A DNA stretch of 64,000 nucleotides from Malania oleifera (lineage: Eukaryota > Streptophyta > Magnoliopsida > Santalales > Ximeniaceae), in the NCBI RefSeq assembly GCF_029873635.1, contig NC_080420.1, positions 29,379,032-29,443,031 on the forward strand, given 5' to 3'. Under the pieces are notes generated by a model. That model saw only the letters and a program-made list of their open reading frames with translations. It was not told the DNA's origin and searched no databases. Shown here piece by piece: positions 12,101-23,285 of this stretch. Each line of letters starts with the position of its first letter. Position 1 is the stretch's first letter. The position numbers were made by a program, and so were the translations under genes.

Positions 12101-14205
12101 AATGAGTAGAAAGAAGCAGTCAAGAATATCATGAGAAGAATAGTCTAAAAGGACAAGGAGCCAAGACATAATGAAGTGTCACCAACCGGGGGATCCTTTT
12201 GGAAGTGAATAGTGTTACAATATACCAACCTTGTAGCAAGTAAGAGGAAAAAAGTAAGCGTGATACGTGAAGACAAATTCCAAGGACTGCCATGAATAGC
12301 ACAAACACTCCATCTAACTTCCCACTTAGTTGGATTAAGACCATGTTTACTTTAAGCCTTCTTCATGCGTAGTTTATGTGTTGGTCCTGATCTCTGCTCT
12401 TTAATGTTATGATCCACAATGTCATTAATGATCAGGACAGCATCCAGGGTATGTCTTCCCTCCAGCATGAGTGTTCTGATATGGCCCCACAACTTGGTCA
12501 ACGACTGTCTTCAACCTTTGAGCTAATGCTTTAGAAATAAGTCTATTGATGCTTCCACTGTACCCATTGGGTCTGGAATTTTCGATGTTTTTAACTCCAC
12601 TCTTCCTAGGAATAAATACTGCAATGCTAGAACTTCAGCTTTTGACGATCTCTTCCCACTTCATGTAACTCAAAAATCTTCATTGCATCTGCTTTCACAA
12701 GCTCCCTGTTCTCCAGAAAGAAATCCATTGTAGAACTGTCTGGACTAGGAGGCTAGGAGCTTTGTTTCTGCCTACGCTCCTTTTGGCAACTACAGCATTG
12801 TCTTCCAAGAAAGGTTTTAGCAGCCCAGCATCCACTCATTGCCAACTATTGAAGTTCATCCTTTCTTAGTAAGGCCTTCCATTGACTAGCCCATGTATAG
12901 GAACTAGGAAGCTATAGCAATTATGGACTGTTGTCTTTGGTATATATATATATACGTATTTTGGTGCCAACGCTATATTTGAGCATAATATTGGGCAACA
13001 GAGATCAGAGAAAGACATTTTTAAACCTTTATCATATCTGAAGAATATGAATAGGTGATAAATTAGTAACGCATCTAAACTTTATTCAAATAGATAAGAA
13101 GTTAGTGAAGCATCAAGAACAAGGGCTCACTATTGTGGCCTTATCTGCAAATGTACAATGGTATTTAGATAGTAGCCACTCTGTACTGGGAACAGGATCT
13201 GAAGTGTGCTAGGATACATTTAATTTTTTAAAACGTGATTTAGTTGCCACTTTGTGAATATTGGAATTCATTTCCAATGCCTTAATTTCCTTGGCTTTGC
13301 GGTTGTAGCTGTTAGTGCTTCTACACTGGAGAAAGCTTCTGTTTGAATTAGTAGAACTGTATAATCATTATGAAAGAGTACATGTCTGTTTGTATCCTGT
13401 CACTTTCAGCTTATGAAGACAAGAAGACGACTAGAGCTCCTTCTTGAGGATCTTCCTTGTGATCATGATCCTTGGGATTATTATGAAACATCGGATGAGC
13501 TTCTGGAACCACTGCTTTTATGCTATGAATCTCTGGTATTTATTTATCTTCAATCCCATCTCTCACATGTAAGTTCTCATGTTGATTTCGTTTGTTCTGA
13601 TATACGAGTTTCAAATGCTTGCAGCAATCATGTGGATCTGGAGTTCTAGCTGATGGTCGGCTAGCTGACCTGATCCGAAGAGTAGCCACCTTTGGGATGG
13701 TATTGATGAAGCTTGACTTGCGTCAGGTATAGTTTGCTTTTAATAAGCTGCAACTTGCTCAGATGATTTATTCTGACTACTTTTGCAATGTACCAGGAGT
13801 CCTGTAGACATGCCGAAGCACTGGATGCCATCACTAGATACTTGGATATGGGCATTTACAGTGAGTGGGATGAAGAGAAGAGATTAGAATTTCTTACAAG
13901 AGAACTCAAGGGAAAGAGGCCTCTAGTTCCTCCAACTATAGAGGTGAGGTGCTTTGAGTCATTTGACTGCATATAACTCACCCTCAATTTGGGAATTCAG
14001 CTCTGTAAATTTTTTACACTAAAGGACCATTTATTTAATTTGCCCCTTTTTGAAATGAACTTTATGATAGTGGTGGTAGAATATTGGAATTGATACTTTT
14101 ACAACTTTCTTATAAGATCGATATTAATTTTTGCATTTTGAGGTTTTACATGTTATTTCACTGCAAATTAAGCGATGCCATGTTTCTCTCTATTTTATTT
14201 GCACA

Positions 14206-14250
<45 letters not shown>

Positions 14251-17200
14251 AGAGAAAACATAATTAAATTGAAAAGTTTCCAATATTTGTGCTGCAGACC
14301 TTGAAGCATATGCCTTTCCTCACTGAATATCTTTTTTATCTCACACCTTCGTGTTGTTTCTGTCTCACCTTAATAATACTTCTTTTGGAAGATGGTTTAG
14401 TATATATATTTTCCTTTGAAGTTTCGCGTGAGCGATGTGTGTGAAAAACATAGGCTACTGTTACATAAGAATAAGAATATACAATTTATTATCCATGGAA
14501 GATGAGTTGCAATTCATTGCAATCTCTCTCTCTCTCTTGGCCCAAAATAATTATGTGTAAATCCACTGTATGGTCTCCTTTCACATTGTGTTAAAATTGC
14601 GCAGTGATGCTTGGGCATTCTTCTCTGATTTCTCTGGTAATTTAATGTTACACCCGCTTTTGATGCTTCATAATCTTTCCTTGGTAATTTTGTGGATGCT
14701 ATGAGAGACTTAGAATAATTTGGACTGTTGTAGTGACTAAAGATTTGACTATACTCAAACTCTCTAACTATATTGCCGGGGATCATGTAGAGTGCTGGAA
14801 AAAGGTTCATATGGCTGACCTCATCAAGTAGGACATAGGCTTGGTGGTTGTGGGAATGGTGGTCATATAGATTTTACTTTGATATGAGGTTTTAGGGAAT
14901 TTTTTTACGAGTGCTAATATAGCTATGCTATCTACTAATTATTAAGAAAATATTTTATACATTGAGCAGTGAATAGATGAGCTGTTTAGCTGCATTTTTA
15001 TGAATTTTTAGAGTGAAAATACCCTAGTTTATCCTGGAAATGCTTGACTAAATAGTGTGACAAACGGTGGTTGACATATTATGAATTTAATTTGTTCTCT
15101 TAATCTGTTCACTGAATTTTTGTCTCTCCTTAACTGGGCATATTTTAGGTTGCGCCTGATGTTAAAGAAGTATTGGACACTTTTCGTGTTGCTGCTGAGC
15201 TGGGGAGTGATTCACTTGGAGCATATGTGATTTCTATGGCCTCAAATGTATGATTTTTCATAAATATAGACTTACATATTTTCTTACTAAACCTGTGCTA
15301 TTAAAAGTTTAGTTTGTGCGGTTGTATTTTTTAGGGCAGCTGATATGTTTTATCTACTAGTGTGTCTCAATGATAACATTGCCCTTTCCTTGCTAATCGG
15401 CAGGCAAGTGATGTCCTTGCTGTGGAGCTTTTACAGAAAGATGCTCGACTTGCTGTCAGTGGGGAACTAGGCAGGCCATGTCCTGGTGGAACGTAATTGT
15501 GCTCCCTTCTCTACATATGACTCTATCACGGTCAACGCTAACTGTTTAATTTTTTTTCTGTGGAATAGTGATGAAACATGGAAAAACAAATCAATCCATT
15601 TTCCCAAAACTGGAAATCAAAATGAATAATTTTGATTTTCATAGCATTTGAAATGGGTGTGACTTGTAGAGTGTGTGTGATATATTTTGATCATTATTTC
15701 AGACAAGGGGATTATGCCATGTTTATTTTTATTATGATTTTTTGGTGATTTTCATTTAGTCCATCCAAATAAACATTCATACATGAATGCACAAATTTGT
15801 GTATCCAATTGTGCATTCTTGTATTGTTTAATGGCCCTATTTCTTCAAATTCTATGAAAGACAAAATGGTCAGAGGCTCTGTTCTCAAGGATGAAGGTAT
15901 GCACTCAAATGTTATTAATAGAAAAATGTCACATTTAATTTCTCTATGGTACCCTAACAGCACTCAATTTCTTTTAATGACTGCACTGTAATTTTTTTTT
16001 ATGATTACTGCTGCATTGCATTCAATTGTTGGTTTGTACCGTCTGTTTTTGTGCATTAAATGGTTGATTGGGATTGCATGGTGATTAATGCTTCCACCTC
16101 TTTGTGCTCTGGATAATAATGACTGTCTATTGGAAAGCAATTTGTTGTGATAAAGAACTCACTCAACTTGGAATCTATCATTTTGTGCCACAATAATCTG
16201 TCAAATTTATCGAATGAAGCACTGTATAAAGTTGATCTTTTTCATGGTATATCTGAGTTAAAATTTTGGATGACCATGAAACCCACACATGTTTAAGTTG
16301 CTTGCATTCTCACTAGATTTACATTTCTCTTGGAATAGGCTGCGAGTGGTTCCCTTGTTTGAAACAGTGAAGGATTTGAGGGGAGCTGGTGCAGTAATCA
16401 GAAAATTATTATCAATTGATTGGTACCGAGAGCATGTCATAAAGAACCATAATGGGCACCAAGAGGTATTTATTGGGAAAAATGCATTTCTATATCAATT
16501 TATTATGGATTTTGTGAGGCTTGTGGAGCTTATGGAGTACTATGGACAGGTTATGGTTGGATATTCCGACTCTGGTAAGGATGCGGGCCGCTTTACTGCT
16601 GCTTGGGAACTATACAAAGCCCAAGAGGATGTTGTAGCTGCATGCAATGAGTATGGCATTAAGGTTACTCTATTCCATGGACGTGGAGGGAGTATTGGTC
16701 GTGGTGGTGGTCCTACATATCTCGCCATTCAGTCCCAGCCACCTGGTTCTGTGATGGTGAGTTACCTATTTCTTTCTATTCTCGATACTTTGAACAAGTT
16801 CATGTGTTTTATCATCAATATCACAGTTAGGGATATCTTGATTGTCTTTGTGAATGAAAAAAATAACAATTTGTAGTCTATCCTCATTTTTCTGATAATT
16901 TTTTCTTGTAAACTTCTCATCCCTTGGCTACTTTAAAGGTACGCAGGTCAGTTTATTTTTCTTTGATGAAAAATTGTATGGCCCATGATCTTTGGACTGG
17001 AAATTGTGTGCAAAATAAGATTTTTCACGACCGTATAATTTAAGTTTTGATCTCACATCACCTTTGTCAACTTCAATGAATTCATTTCTGTTTCCTAAGT
17101 TGTTGAAGACTGGACATTTAAGCCAAACAATGTTCATTATTAGGTTTTTAAGTTTTCTTTGTCCTCTACCATCCATTCATTCCAGGTGACTTTAAGTTTA

Positions 17201-18903
17201 AGCTACCCCAAAGTTTATACCCTTGCTTTTTTGTTATGGGCAACTGCAGCATACTTCAAACTAAAACTCCTAAACTATCTATTTAGTAGAAAAAGACCCC
17301 TTCTACTAACGAAAACCATTATATCTTATGGATTAACATCATGTGCATAGGATGTATATGATTATTAAATTTTTGGACAAAATTGCATTTTGCAAGCTTA
17401 AGAAAGATTATGATTTATATATATATATATTTTCCATGTGCATGTGGTGGAAAAGTCTATTTGTGACATGTCTTGTACCTACTAATTTTTTTTTAATGGA
17501 CCATAAGTAGTTATCCATCAAAAAAGAAAATAGAATAGCAAATAATTATATATTAGTTTGTCATACAAAAAGTTAATGTAAAAAGGAAAAAAAATAAAGA
17601 ATTACCAATCCCCTAGATTATCAATAGAATAGAAGTAAATAATTTTGTGCAAGTATTGAAGGTTCTAATACTTCTATAACATAACTAAATGCAATTAGTG
17701 TCAAAAATAAAATAAAATAGACCAATAATAAAAAAATTCAATAAATTGCCCATCTATTCAATTAATTAAAAACATGAAAATGTAAGTACTTTTGAATATA
17801 GAACCAAATATCACAAATTTCAAAAAAAAATCCCCATGTCTCCTTTACAGTTCTTTTTGAGTTAATTAGTTTATATGATGTTTGTAAGTTCCTTAGGCTT
17901 GAGCAATTTTTTCCAAAACAAAAAAATGTTATACATGAGTTTTGGTATTTGTTGGTATAAGGTTTTTTGCTAAGAGGGGCCTTTGCGTAACAGCTAAATA
18001 GCCGTTTGTAACATGGTTGGCAATGATCTTTTTTAGCTAGCATTTTATAATGACCATGGATTTTCATTTTTGGATCACCAGGGTACCCTCCGGTCAACTG
18101 AGCAAGGAGAGATGGTGCAGGCCAAGTTCGGGCTGCCACAGACAGCAATTAGGCAGCTAGAAATATATACAACAGCTGTGCTGCTTGCAACCCTACGCCC
18201 TCCACTACCTCCTAGAGAAGAAAAATGGCGTAATCTGATGGAGGAGATCTCGAAAATCAGTTGCAACAATTACCGCAGCACTGTCTATGAAAACCCAGAA
18301 TTTCTTGCCTACTTCCATGAAGCTACCCCACAGGCTGAGCTTGGCTTCCTCAATATTGGAAGTCGCCCCACTAGAAGAAAGAGCTCAACTGGAATTGGAC
18401 ATCTTCGGGCAATTCCATGGGTTTTTGCATGGACCCAAACCAGATTTGTTCTTCCAGCTTGGCTTGGAGTGGGAGCAGGTTTGAAGGGTGTTTGTGAGGG
18501 ACATAAGGAAGACTTGCAAGCAATGTATAAAGAGTGGCCTTTCTTTCAGTCTACCATTGATCTCATAGAGATGGTTTTGGGTAAGGCAGACATCCCCATA
18601 GCCAAGCATTACGATGAAGTGCTCGTCTCAGAGAGTAGGCGAGAGCTTGGTGCAGAACTAAGAAGGGAGCTCTTGACAACTGAGAAATATGTATTGGTGG
18701 TTAGTGGACATGAGAAATTATCAGCAAACAATCGAAGCCTGAGAAGACTGATTGAGAGCAGGCTCCCGTATCTCAATCCAATTAACATGTTGCAGGTGGA
18801 AATACTGCGGAGGTTGAGACGCGATGATGATAATCATAAACTTAGAGATGCTTTGCTTATCAGCATAAATGGAATAGCTGCTGGGATGAGGAACACTGGT
18901 TAA
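9114..18903 (+). CDS. PPC4: Bacterial-type phosphoenolpyruvate carboxylase, C-terminal two thirds (10 exons)
   Basis: Exons: 9114-9187, 9316-9597, 13410-13535, 13625-13726, 13797-13943, 15149-15247, 15404-15492, 16339-16465, 16550-16756, 18082-18903. They join in frame without stops and encode about 691 residues; family members have about 1040-1050. PEPC adds bicarbonate to PEP, giving oxaloacetate, in the cytosol. Visible motifs: [14 protein letters not shown] (16550-16591), the Gly-rich [13 protein letters not shown] (16673-16711), [16 protein letters not shown] (from 18319), [20 protein letters not shown]. The end RNTG, instead of QNTG, and the Ser-rich segment in exons 1-2 before [21 protein letters not shown] mark the bacterial type, which in other plants joins plant-type PEPC in hetero-octamers. 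The first exon starts in phase 1, so an upstream exon is required; the N-terminal part with the catalytic His (TAHPT) is not in the window. All introns are GT-AG. Confidence 0.95.
9598..10539 (+). other. PPC4 intron, 5' part, no gene
   Basis: Start of the 3812-nt intron 9598-13409. It contains a purine-rich stretch (10150-10275, GAAGAGAAGA-like) and a T run at 10508-10525. The open frames here are low-complexity and match nothing I recognise. Confidence 0.6.
10540..12800 (-). mobile_element. Two or more decayed L1 LINE fragments in a PPC4 intron
   Basis: On the minus strand, 12750-12400 holds an RT start ([19 protein letters not shown], then [17 protein letters not shown]). 12120-11800 and 11770-11500 hold a post-RT region and zinc-binding domain ([19 protein letters not shown]). 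Then 11260-10990 again holds RT sequence ([20 protein letters not shown]) and the post-RT motif [16 protein letters not shown] second RT after a zinc-binding domain means at least two elements head to tail, both antisense to the gene. 10860-10540 may continue the second. None is coding. Confidence 0.7.
12801..13409 (+). other. PPC4 intron, 3' part, no gene
   Basis: No coding or transposon signal except a short (TA)n tract at 12939-12953. It ends with the acceptor CACTTTCAG at 13401-13409. Confidence 0.6.
14212..14249. repeat. (CT)n microsatellite in PPC4 intron
   Basis: About 19 uninterrupted CT units in the 1205-nt intron 13944-15148. The rest of that intron is AT-rich and without recognisable elements. 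Confidence 0.95.
16466..16549 (+). other. PPC4 84-nt in-frame, stop-free intron
   Basis: This intron begins GTATTTATT and ends CTATGGACAG. Its length is 28 x 3 and it lies between two codons. Read through, it is open: the frame stays open from 16289 to 16876 across it. Homology defines the exon borders: HNGHQE upstream and [14 protein letters not shown] downstream are contiguous in the PEPC family. Retention would insert 28 hydrophobic-rich residues directly before the active-site motif. Confidence 0.85.
16757..18081 (+). other. Last PPC4 intron
   Basis: 1325 nt between GTGAGT (16757) and the acceptor TTTTTGGATCACCAG (18067-18081). AT-rich, with a short TA tract near 17418. I see no transposon or gene in it. 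Confidence 0.7.
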
Positions 18904-20477
18904 GTGAAAAAATATTTGGAGGTTGATTAAGAGGAACAACTCATCGAACTACAAGTTGCATTTTTTTTTCCTTATAGGTTCTTTAAAGAGGCCACCATTT
19001 GATGGTCAATTATAGGTTAGTGCTGCCTGTATTTAGTATCAGGTTTTGTTGATAAACATACTACCGATGACATATACTGAGTGGGATTTCGGTCACTGCC
19101 ATGGTGGAAACATTTGGGTTATTGTAATGATGTTTCTCTGTTCATGAATTCTTGGCATGATCTTTAATGGGATAAGTTTACGTTGTACAATGGCTGATTC
19201 TTAGGTAGTGCTGTCAACAGAAAATGTGCGTGCTTTTGAATTTTGAGTCGTGGTGTTTGGCACGAAGGTAATGATTAACCGACTGAAAATGGGATTAGAC
19301 TTCTGCCATTTCAAGTTATGCTGCTGGAAATTATTTTTTTGAAAAAATGGATTCGTATTTTCTTGTTCATGGGTTGTCCTCCTAACCACCAAGCATATAA
19401 TCATTCGGAGGCACTATCTTTTGCTCGTCCCTGACTGGCAAATTCCTTTGATACAGGCTGTAGAAATGGTGTGTATCTAGAACTGTTCTTTTTCTTTTGC
19501 AACCCCAGCTATATATTATGATGCTTGGTTTGCGGAATCATCATCAGCTTCGTTCTTATGATTGGTTTATGGTTTATTCCAATTTAAATGTGCGAGTTTC
19601 TGATTCCCAATGCAGCATGAATCAACAAAGTGTCGGTTGTATTTTTGAAAATCCAAGATTACCTCGTCTATATAGCATATTTCATTTCCTAATCCCATGA
19701 GATTCCCTTTCCCTTGGAAACCTCCTCCTTTATTATTATTTTTATTTTTGACTAACGACAAACCTTCTGAGCTTTTGACACCCTTGTGGTCAGAGTATGA
19801 GAATTGGAGATTTCATATTCACCCCATTATTTTGCCTTAGGCTTGGCCTTCAATCCATAAAGACGAAAGAGGTTTTATCAAGAGGCGTTTATCTTAATGT
19901 TTCAATAATTTCTCAAAGTTCTATGAATATTGAGTCTACATTTAGATCGATTTTTTTTTATTTTTTGGAAAAAAGAGAAGTAAAAAAAATTACTTTTTAT
20001 TGTATTTTCTTTCTATGCCAAAATATTATGAAAAAAAATCAAAATTCTTATAGTATAATAATAATTTTTTTTATAAAAGCAAATGTTAAATCATGTTAAA
20101 TTGAATATATATATTATTTTCCCATCAAAAGTAATATATAAAAAAATTTAAAAAATAAAATGCTAATCGTGTAAAATCAAAAATTTTATTTTATTAATTT
20201 ATTAAATACACACACACACACAGATATATATATATCTTAATTTCCTTCATAACAAACATGAAAAAGTGAGTGGCTATTTGGTATCACTGTCAAAAATTAC
20301 AAAACTACAAGCCAAAATGAAAAACAAATAAAAAACAGAAACTAAAAATCAAAATCAACGACCTATTTGACTCATATTTGTAAAGTTATAACAAATTAAA
20401 AATTTAGTTAAAAAAATTCTTATTTTTGTATTTAAATCAAATAATATTATAAAAATATATTAGCCTGAGTGACTATA
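18904..20477. other. PPC4 3' flank and AT-rich intergenic sequence
   Basis: The first few hundred bases should hold the PPC4 3' UTR. No canonical AATAAA was found close to the stop, so the poly-A site is not placed. From about 19900 the sequence is strongly AT-rich, with a (CA)n-(TA)n microsatellite at 20209-20237. No gene was recognised. Confidence 0.55.
20209..20237. repeat. (CA)n(TA)n compound microsatellite
   Basis: ACACACACACACAC passes through AG into ATATATATAT within an AT-rich spacer. Confidence 0.9.
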
Positions 20478-20992
20478 TGATCCTAATTGTCGTATTTTGA
20501 TGATAACAACCCATTAGTGATTTTAAGTTAAACTAATCTTTGCATACTAAGTTGTGATAGGTATAAGTGACGAAATCACACAGATACAGGTTTTAGTGCA
20601 AAGATCAAGCGACTCTCATAAGCAAAGATCGAGTGGGCATTCAAGTAGGAAAGATCAAAGTGGACAAACACTTAGAAGAACTCAAGCATATCCAATAAAG
20701 CAAATGTAAAGTCATAATGTAATGGGGAGTGTTTGAGATAGGAGTGTTTGAGCAAATTGCTTGTGCATACTAGTTCATAAGAGTATATAGGATTTCACTA
20801 AATCATAAGTTTAATACTCATGGTTTTCAAAGACAACAAAGAGTTTGATAAAAATATCCTATACTCAAAATATATTTTTATATGGGACAAATTTTAAATC
20901 ATCTTAGTGTGGTAATCTTTTATAGACTTGCTCCCAGTTGGGTTAAAATCTCATTTATGTACCTAAAAATCAAGTTAATAAAGAAATAGGGC

Positions 20993-21160
20993 AAATCGTC
21001 GACGATTTGGCCTAGGTGCATCGATGGTTTCGGGTAGAGAGTTAAATGAAATTTGGCCTGAATGAAACCGTCCATGGTTTGAGCAAACCATTGATGGTTT
21101 GGGGGAAATCATCGACAAGTTGGGGGGAAACCATCAACGGTTTGGGTCCATCGACAGTTT
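20993..21160 (+). promoter_or_regulatory. Array of CG-centred 16-bp palindromes in LTR D
   Basis: Seven copies of a 16-bp motif approximating AAACCATCGATGGTTT. The first, AAATCGTCGACGATTT (20993-21008), is a perfect palindrome. Motif centres are at 21000.5, 21022.5, 21072.5, 21092.5, 21113.5, 21135.5 and 21152.5, so spacing is 20-22 bp except one 50-bp and one 17-bp step. The position within the LTR suggests U3. A role as enhancer or protein-binding array is inference. Confidence 0.7.
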
Positions 21161-22335
21161 GTATCGGGATTCTAAACCCAAATACTATAAATGACTAGTT
21201 CAAAGTATTTAATTATTTTATAAAGCGAACAACCATAAAACGACTAGTAGTTTAATTTACCTATAAATACAAGTCCAAAGACTTGTTTAAACATTGATTT
21301 AGTATTTACATATTATTTCCAAGACATCTCTCTTGTTCTTCAGTCTTGTTGTGATTCATTACTGAGAGAGTTGTGTGAGGTTTTCATTGTATCAAATATC
21401 AGCTCATTTAAGGAGCATTGTTGTTGTAATTCATATTCATCTTATTAGGGTTCTTTGTGAACCAAGTGTTAATGAGATTGGTTCTTTTGTTTGGGCTCGG
21501 TGTGAGCAAAAAAAATTTGTTCCCACATGAAGGTTCTTGGTGAACCGAATTGCAAGGGTTCTTGGCGAACCTTACTGAAAGGCTCTGGGTGAGCGTAAGG
21601 GGATTGGTTCCCTTGTGGTGTAAAGACTTCTTTGTCGATGAAGGAGATTGTGATAGTGGATTAAGAATCCTTGAGTGTGTCTTAAGGCCTGGACGCAAGT
21701 AAGGGGCTAGACTACGTTAATATAATTTATCAAGCTTTTCTTCCCTATACTCTTTAATTTATATCTTGTGCATGGTTTATGTTCTATATATTGTGATATA
21801 ATCATTTGTATCTTGCCAAGATTGTTATTTTGTAGAGAAAAGCTAAAATATGCAAAAAAGTCTATTCACCCTGTTGGCCTAACTGGGCTTTTCAATCTTG
21901 TTTTGATGATAACAAAATGAAAGATGGTTTAACATGTGTTGTTGAGTGACTTTATTTCAGGTCTAAGTAAAAAACCACTCACGGTTAATCATGGAAGTAA
22001 GCTGGAGATCAATGTCAATCATGTGAAAGTTTCTTAGTATATTAAAGCAATGAACAACAAATGAAGAGCTTAAAGGCCAAACAAATCTTGAAGTAAAGAC
22101 TGAACCTCAAGAGGCTGCAAGACTTAGTGATTAAGGAGATCATGTTTAGAAGGATATTTGTAAGTACTCCAAGTCATCACTATTTAGATATGTGAAACTC
22201 CTTAAGATACAAAGACTTAGAGATCAACATTTGAAAAACTCCTGAAAATGTTTTTGAAAAGTTCTAATTAAGTTTTTCAAGTAAACTAGATTTTAAAGAA
22301 ATCAAGAATAGAAAATATTTGAAAAGAGAGAACTG

Positions 22336-22650
22336 CCTAGCCGACTGAATCGATGAACTAAAAGTACCTAGCCGACTGACCATTTTTGAATGTGTTCAGT
22401 TAGCTGACTGACAGGAAACCTTCAGCAAAGTTAACTATCCAGCCAACTAACTAAATGAACTGAAGACGCCCAGCTGACTGACAATGCCCATCCGACTGAC
22501 TATGCCAATCCGACTGACTATTTTGAATGTGGTTCAGTCAGCTGACTAACAATTTATCAAAATTATTTTTTAAGAAACAGAATGGTGTCTGCTGCTTGTC
22601 CAGCCAACTAGCTAGTGCAAAAAATGACCCAGTCGAGTGGATCAGCCGAC
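22336..22650 (+). promoter_or_regulatory. Array of CCGACTGA motifs upstream of the TATA box in LTR 1
   Basis: About ten copies of a (A)GCCGACTGA-like motif, for example at 22341, 22372, 22404, 22474, 22492 and 22510. Distances are mostly 31-32 bp or 18 bp. The array ends about 130 bp before TATAAATA at 22782. Equivalent arrays of related motifs occur in LTRs at 36030-36385 and 42955-43345, and in reverse at 47345-47650. Confidence 0.7.
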
Positions 22651-23233
22651 TGACTTTGCGAGGAATTTTTGAATTTCAAACTTATGAGAGGATTTTCAAA
22701 ATTGATTCTATAATTTAATATTTTTTGGAAAGTTACCTAAATGTTCCATGCTAAAGAAGGAAACTTTTCCTTAAAAAGGTCTATAAATACTTCCATTGCT
22801 TAATGAAAAGAATATTTTAAGCAATACACGATTTCTATGCTAAAACTCTCCTAAAACTTATTCTTGCTCACACCTTTGCTGGGGGGAAACTCTACAAAAT
22901 TGTTGGATTCAAAATAAGGGTTTGGTTACGAGTTGCATCTACATCTTTAAGAAAGAACCATTAGTGACTTCTAAACCTTGAGCTTCATATTTTCTATTTA
23001 GTTTTGGTTTTGAAGTATGTTAGAGATTTAACTTGTACAACTTGCTCTATGTTTGAGAGTGTTTTTGTACGCAGATATCCATTCATTTCTACTTGATCTT
23101 CGACGGTTTAAGGTATTGTTGGATCGTTGGACCAAGCATAGGTTGTTGCTTGGAGAGGTTTCTTTTCCTGAAAAAGAGGTTGGTTGTTGTAAAGGTTTTT
23201 GTTCCACCCAGAAGGAACAAGGTATAGATAAAT

Positions 23234-23285
23234 CCTTAGGTGGTTGACCTAAGGTGAGGACGTAGGCTGGGGTAAGCTGAACCTC
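23234..23285 (+). other. Conserved leader hairpin of SIRE-like LTRs (copy in LTR 1)
   Basis: Stem 1 pairs CCTTAGG (23234-23240) with CCTAAGG (23248-23254) around a 7-nt loop. One base later GAGG (23256-23259) pairs with CCTC (23282-23285). It lies about 450 bp downstream of the LTR TATA box, so it would be in the transcript leader. Other copies in the window have different stem sequences that still pair. Confidence 0.7.

Noticed and set aside
16289..16876. A single 195-codon ORF as one exon
   Set aside because: It reads through the 84-nt intron 16466-16549 and past the donor site at 16757. PEPC homology fixes the exons at 16339-16465 and 16550-16756.
20993..21160. Phased repeats as a CRISPR array
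   Set aside because: Units are short diverged palindromes with spacers of only a few bases in a plant LTR; no constant repeat and no cas genes.
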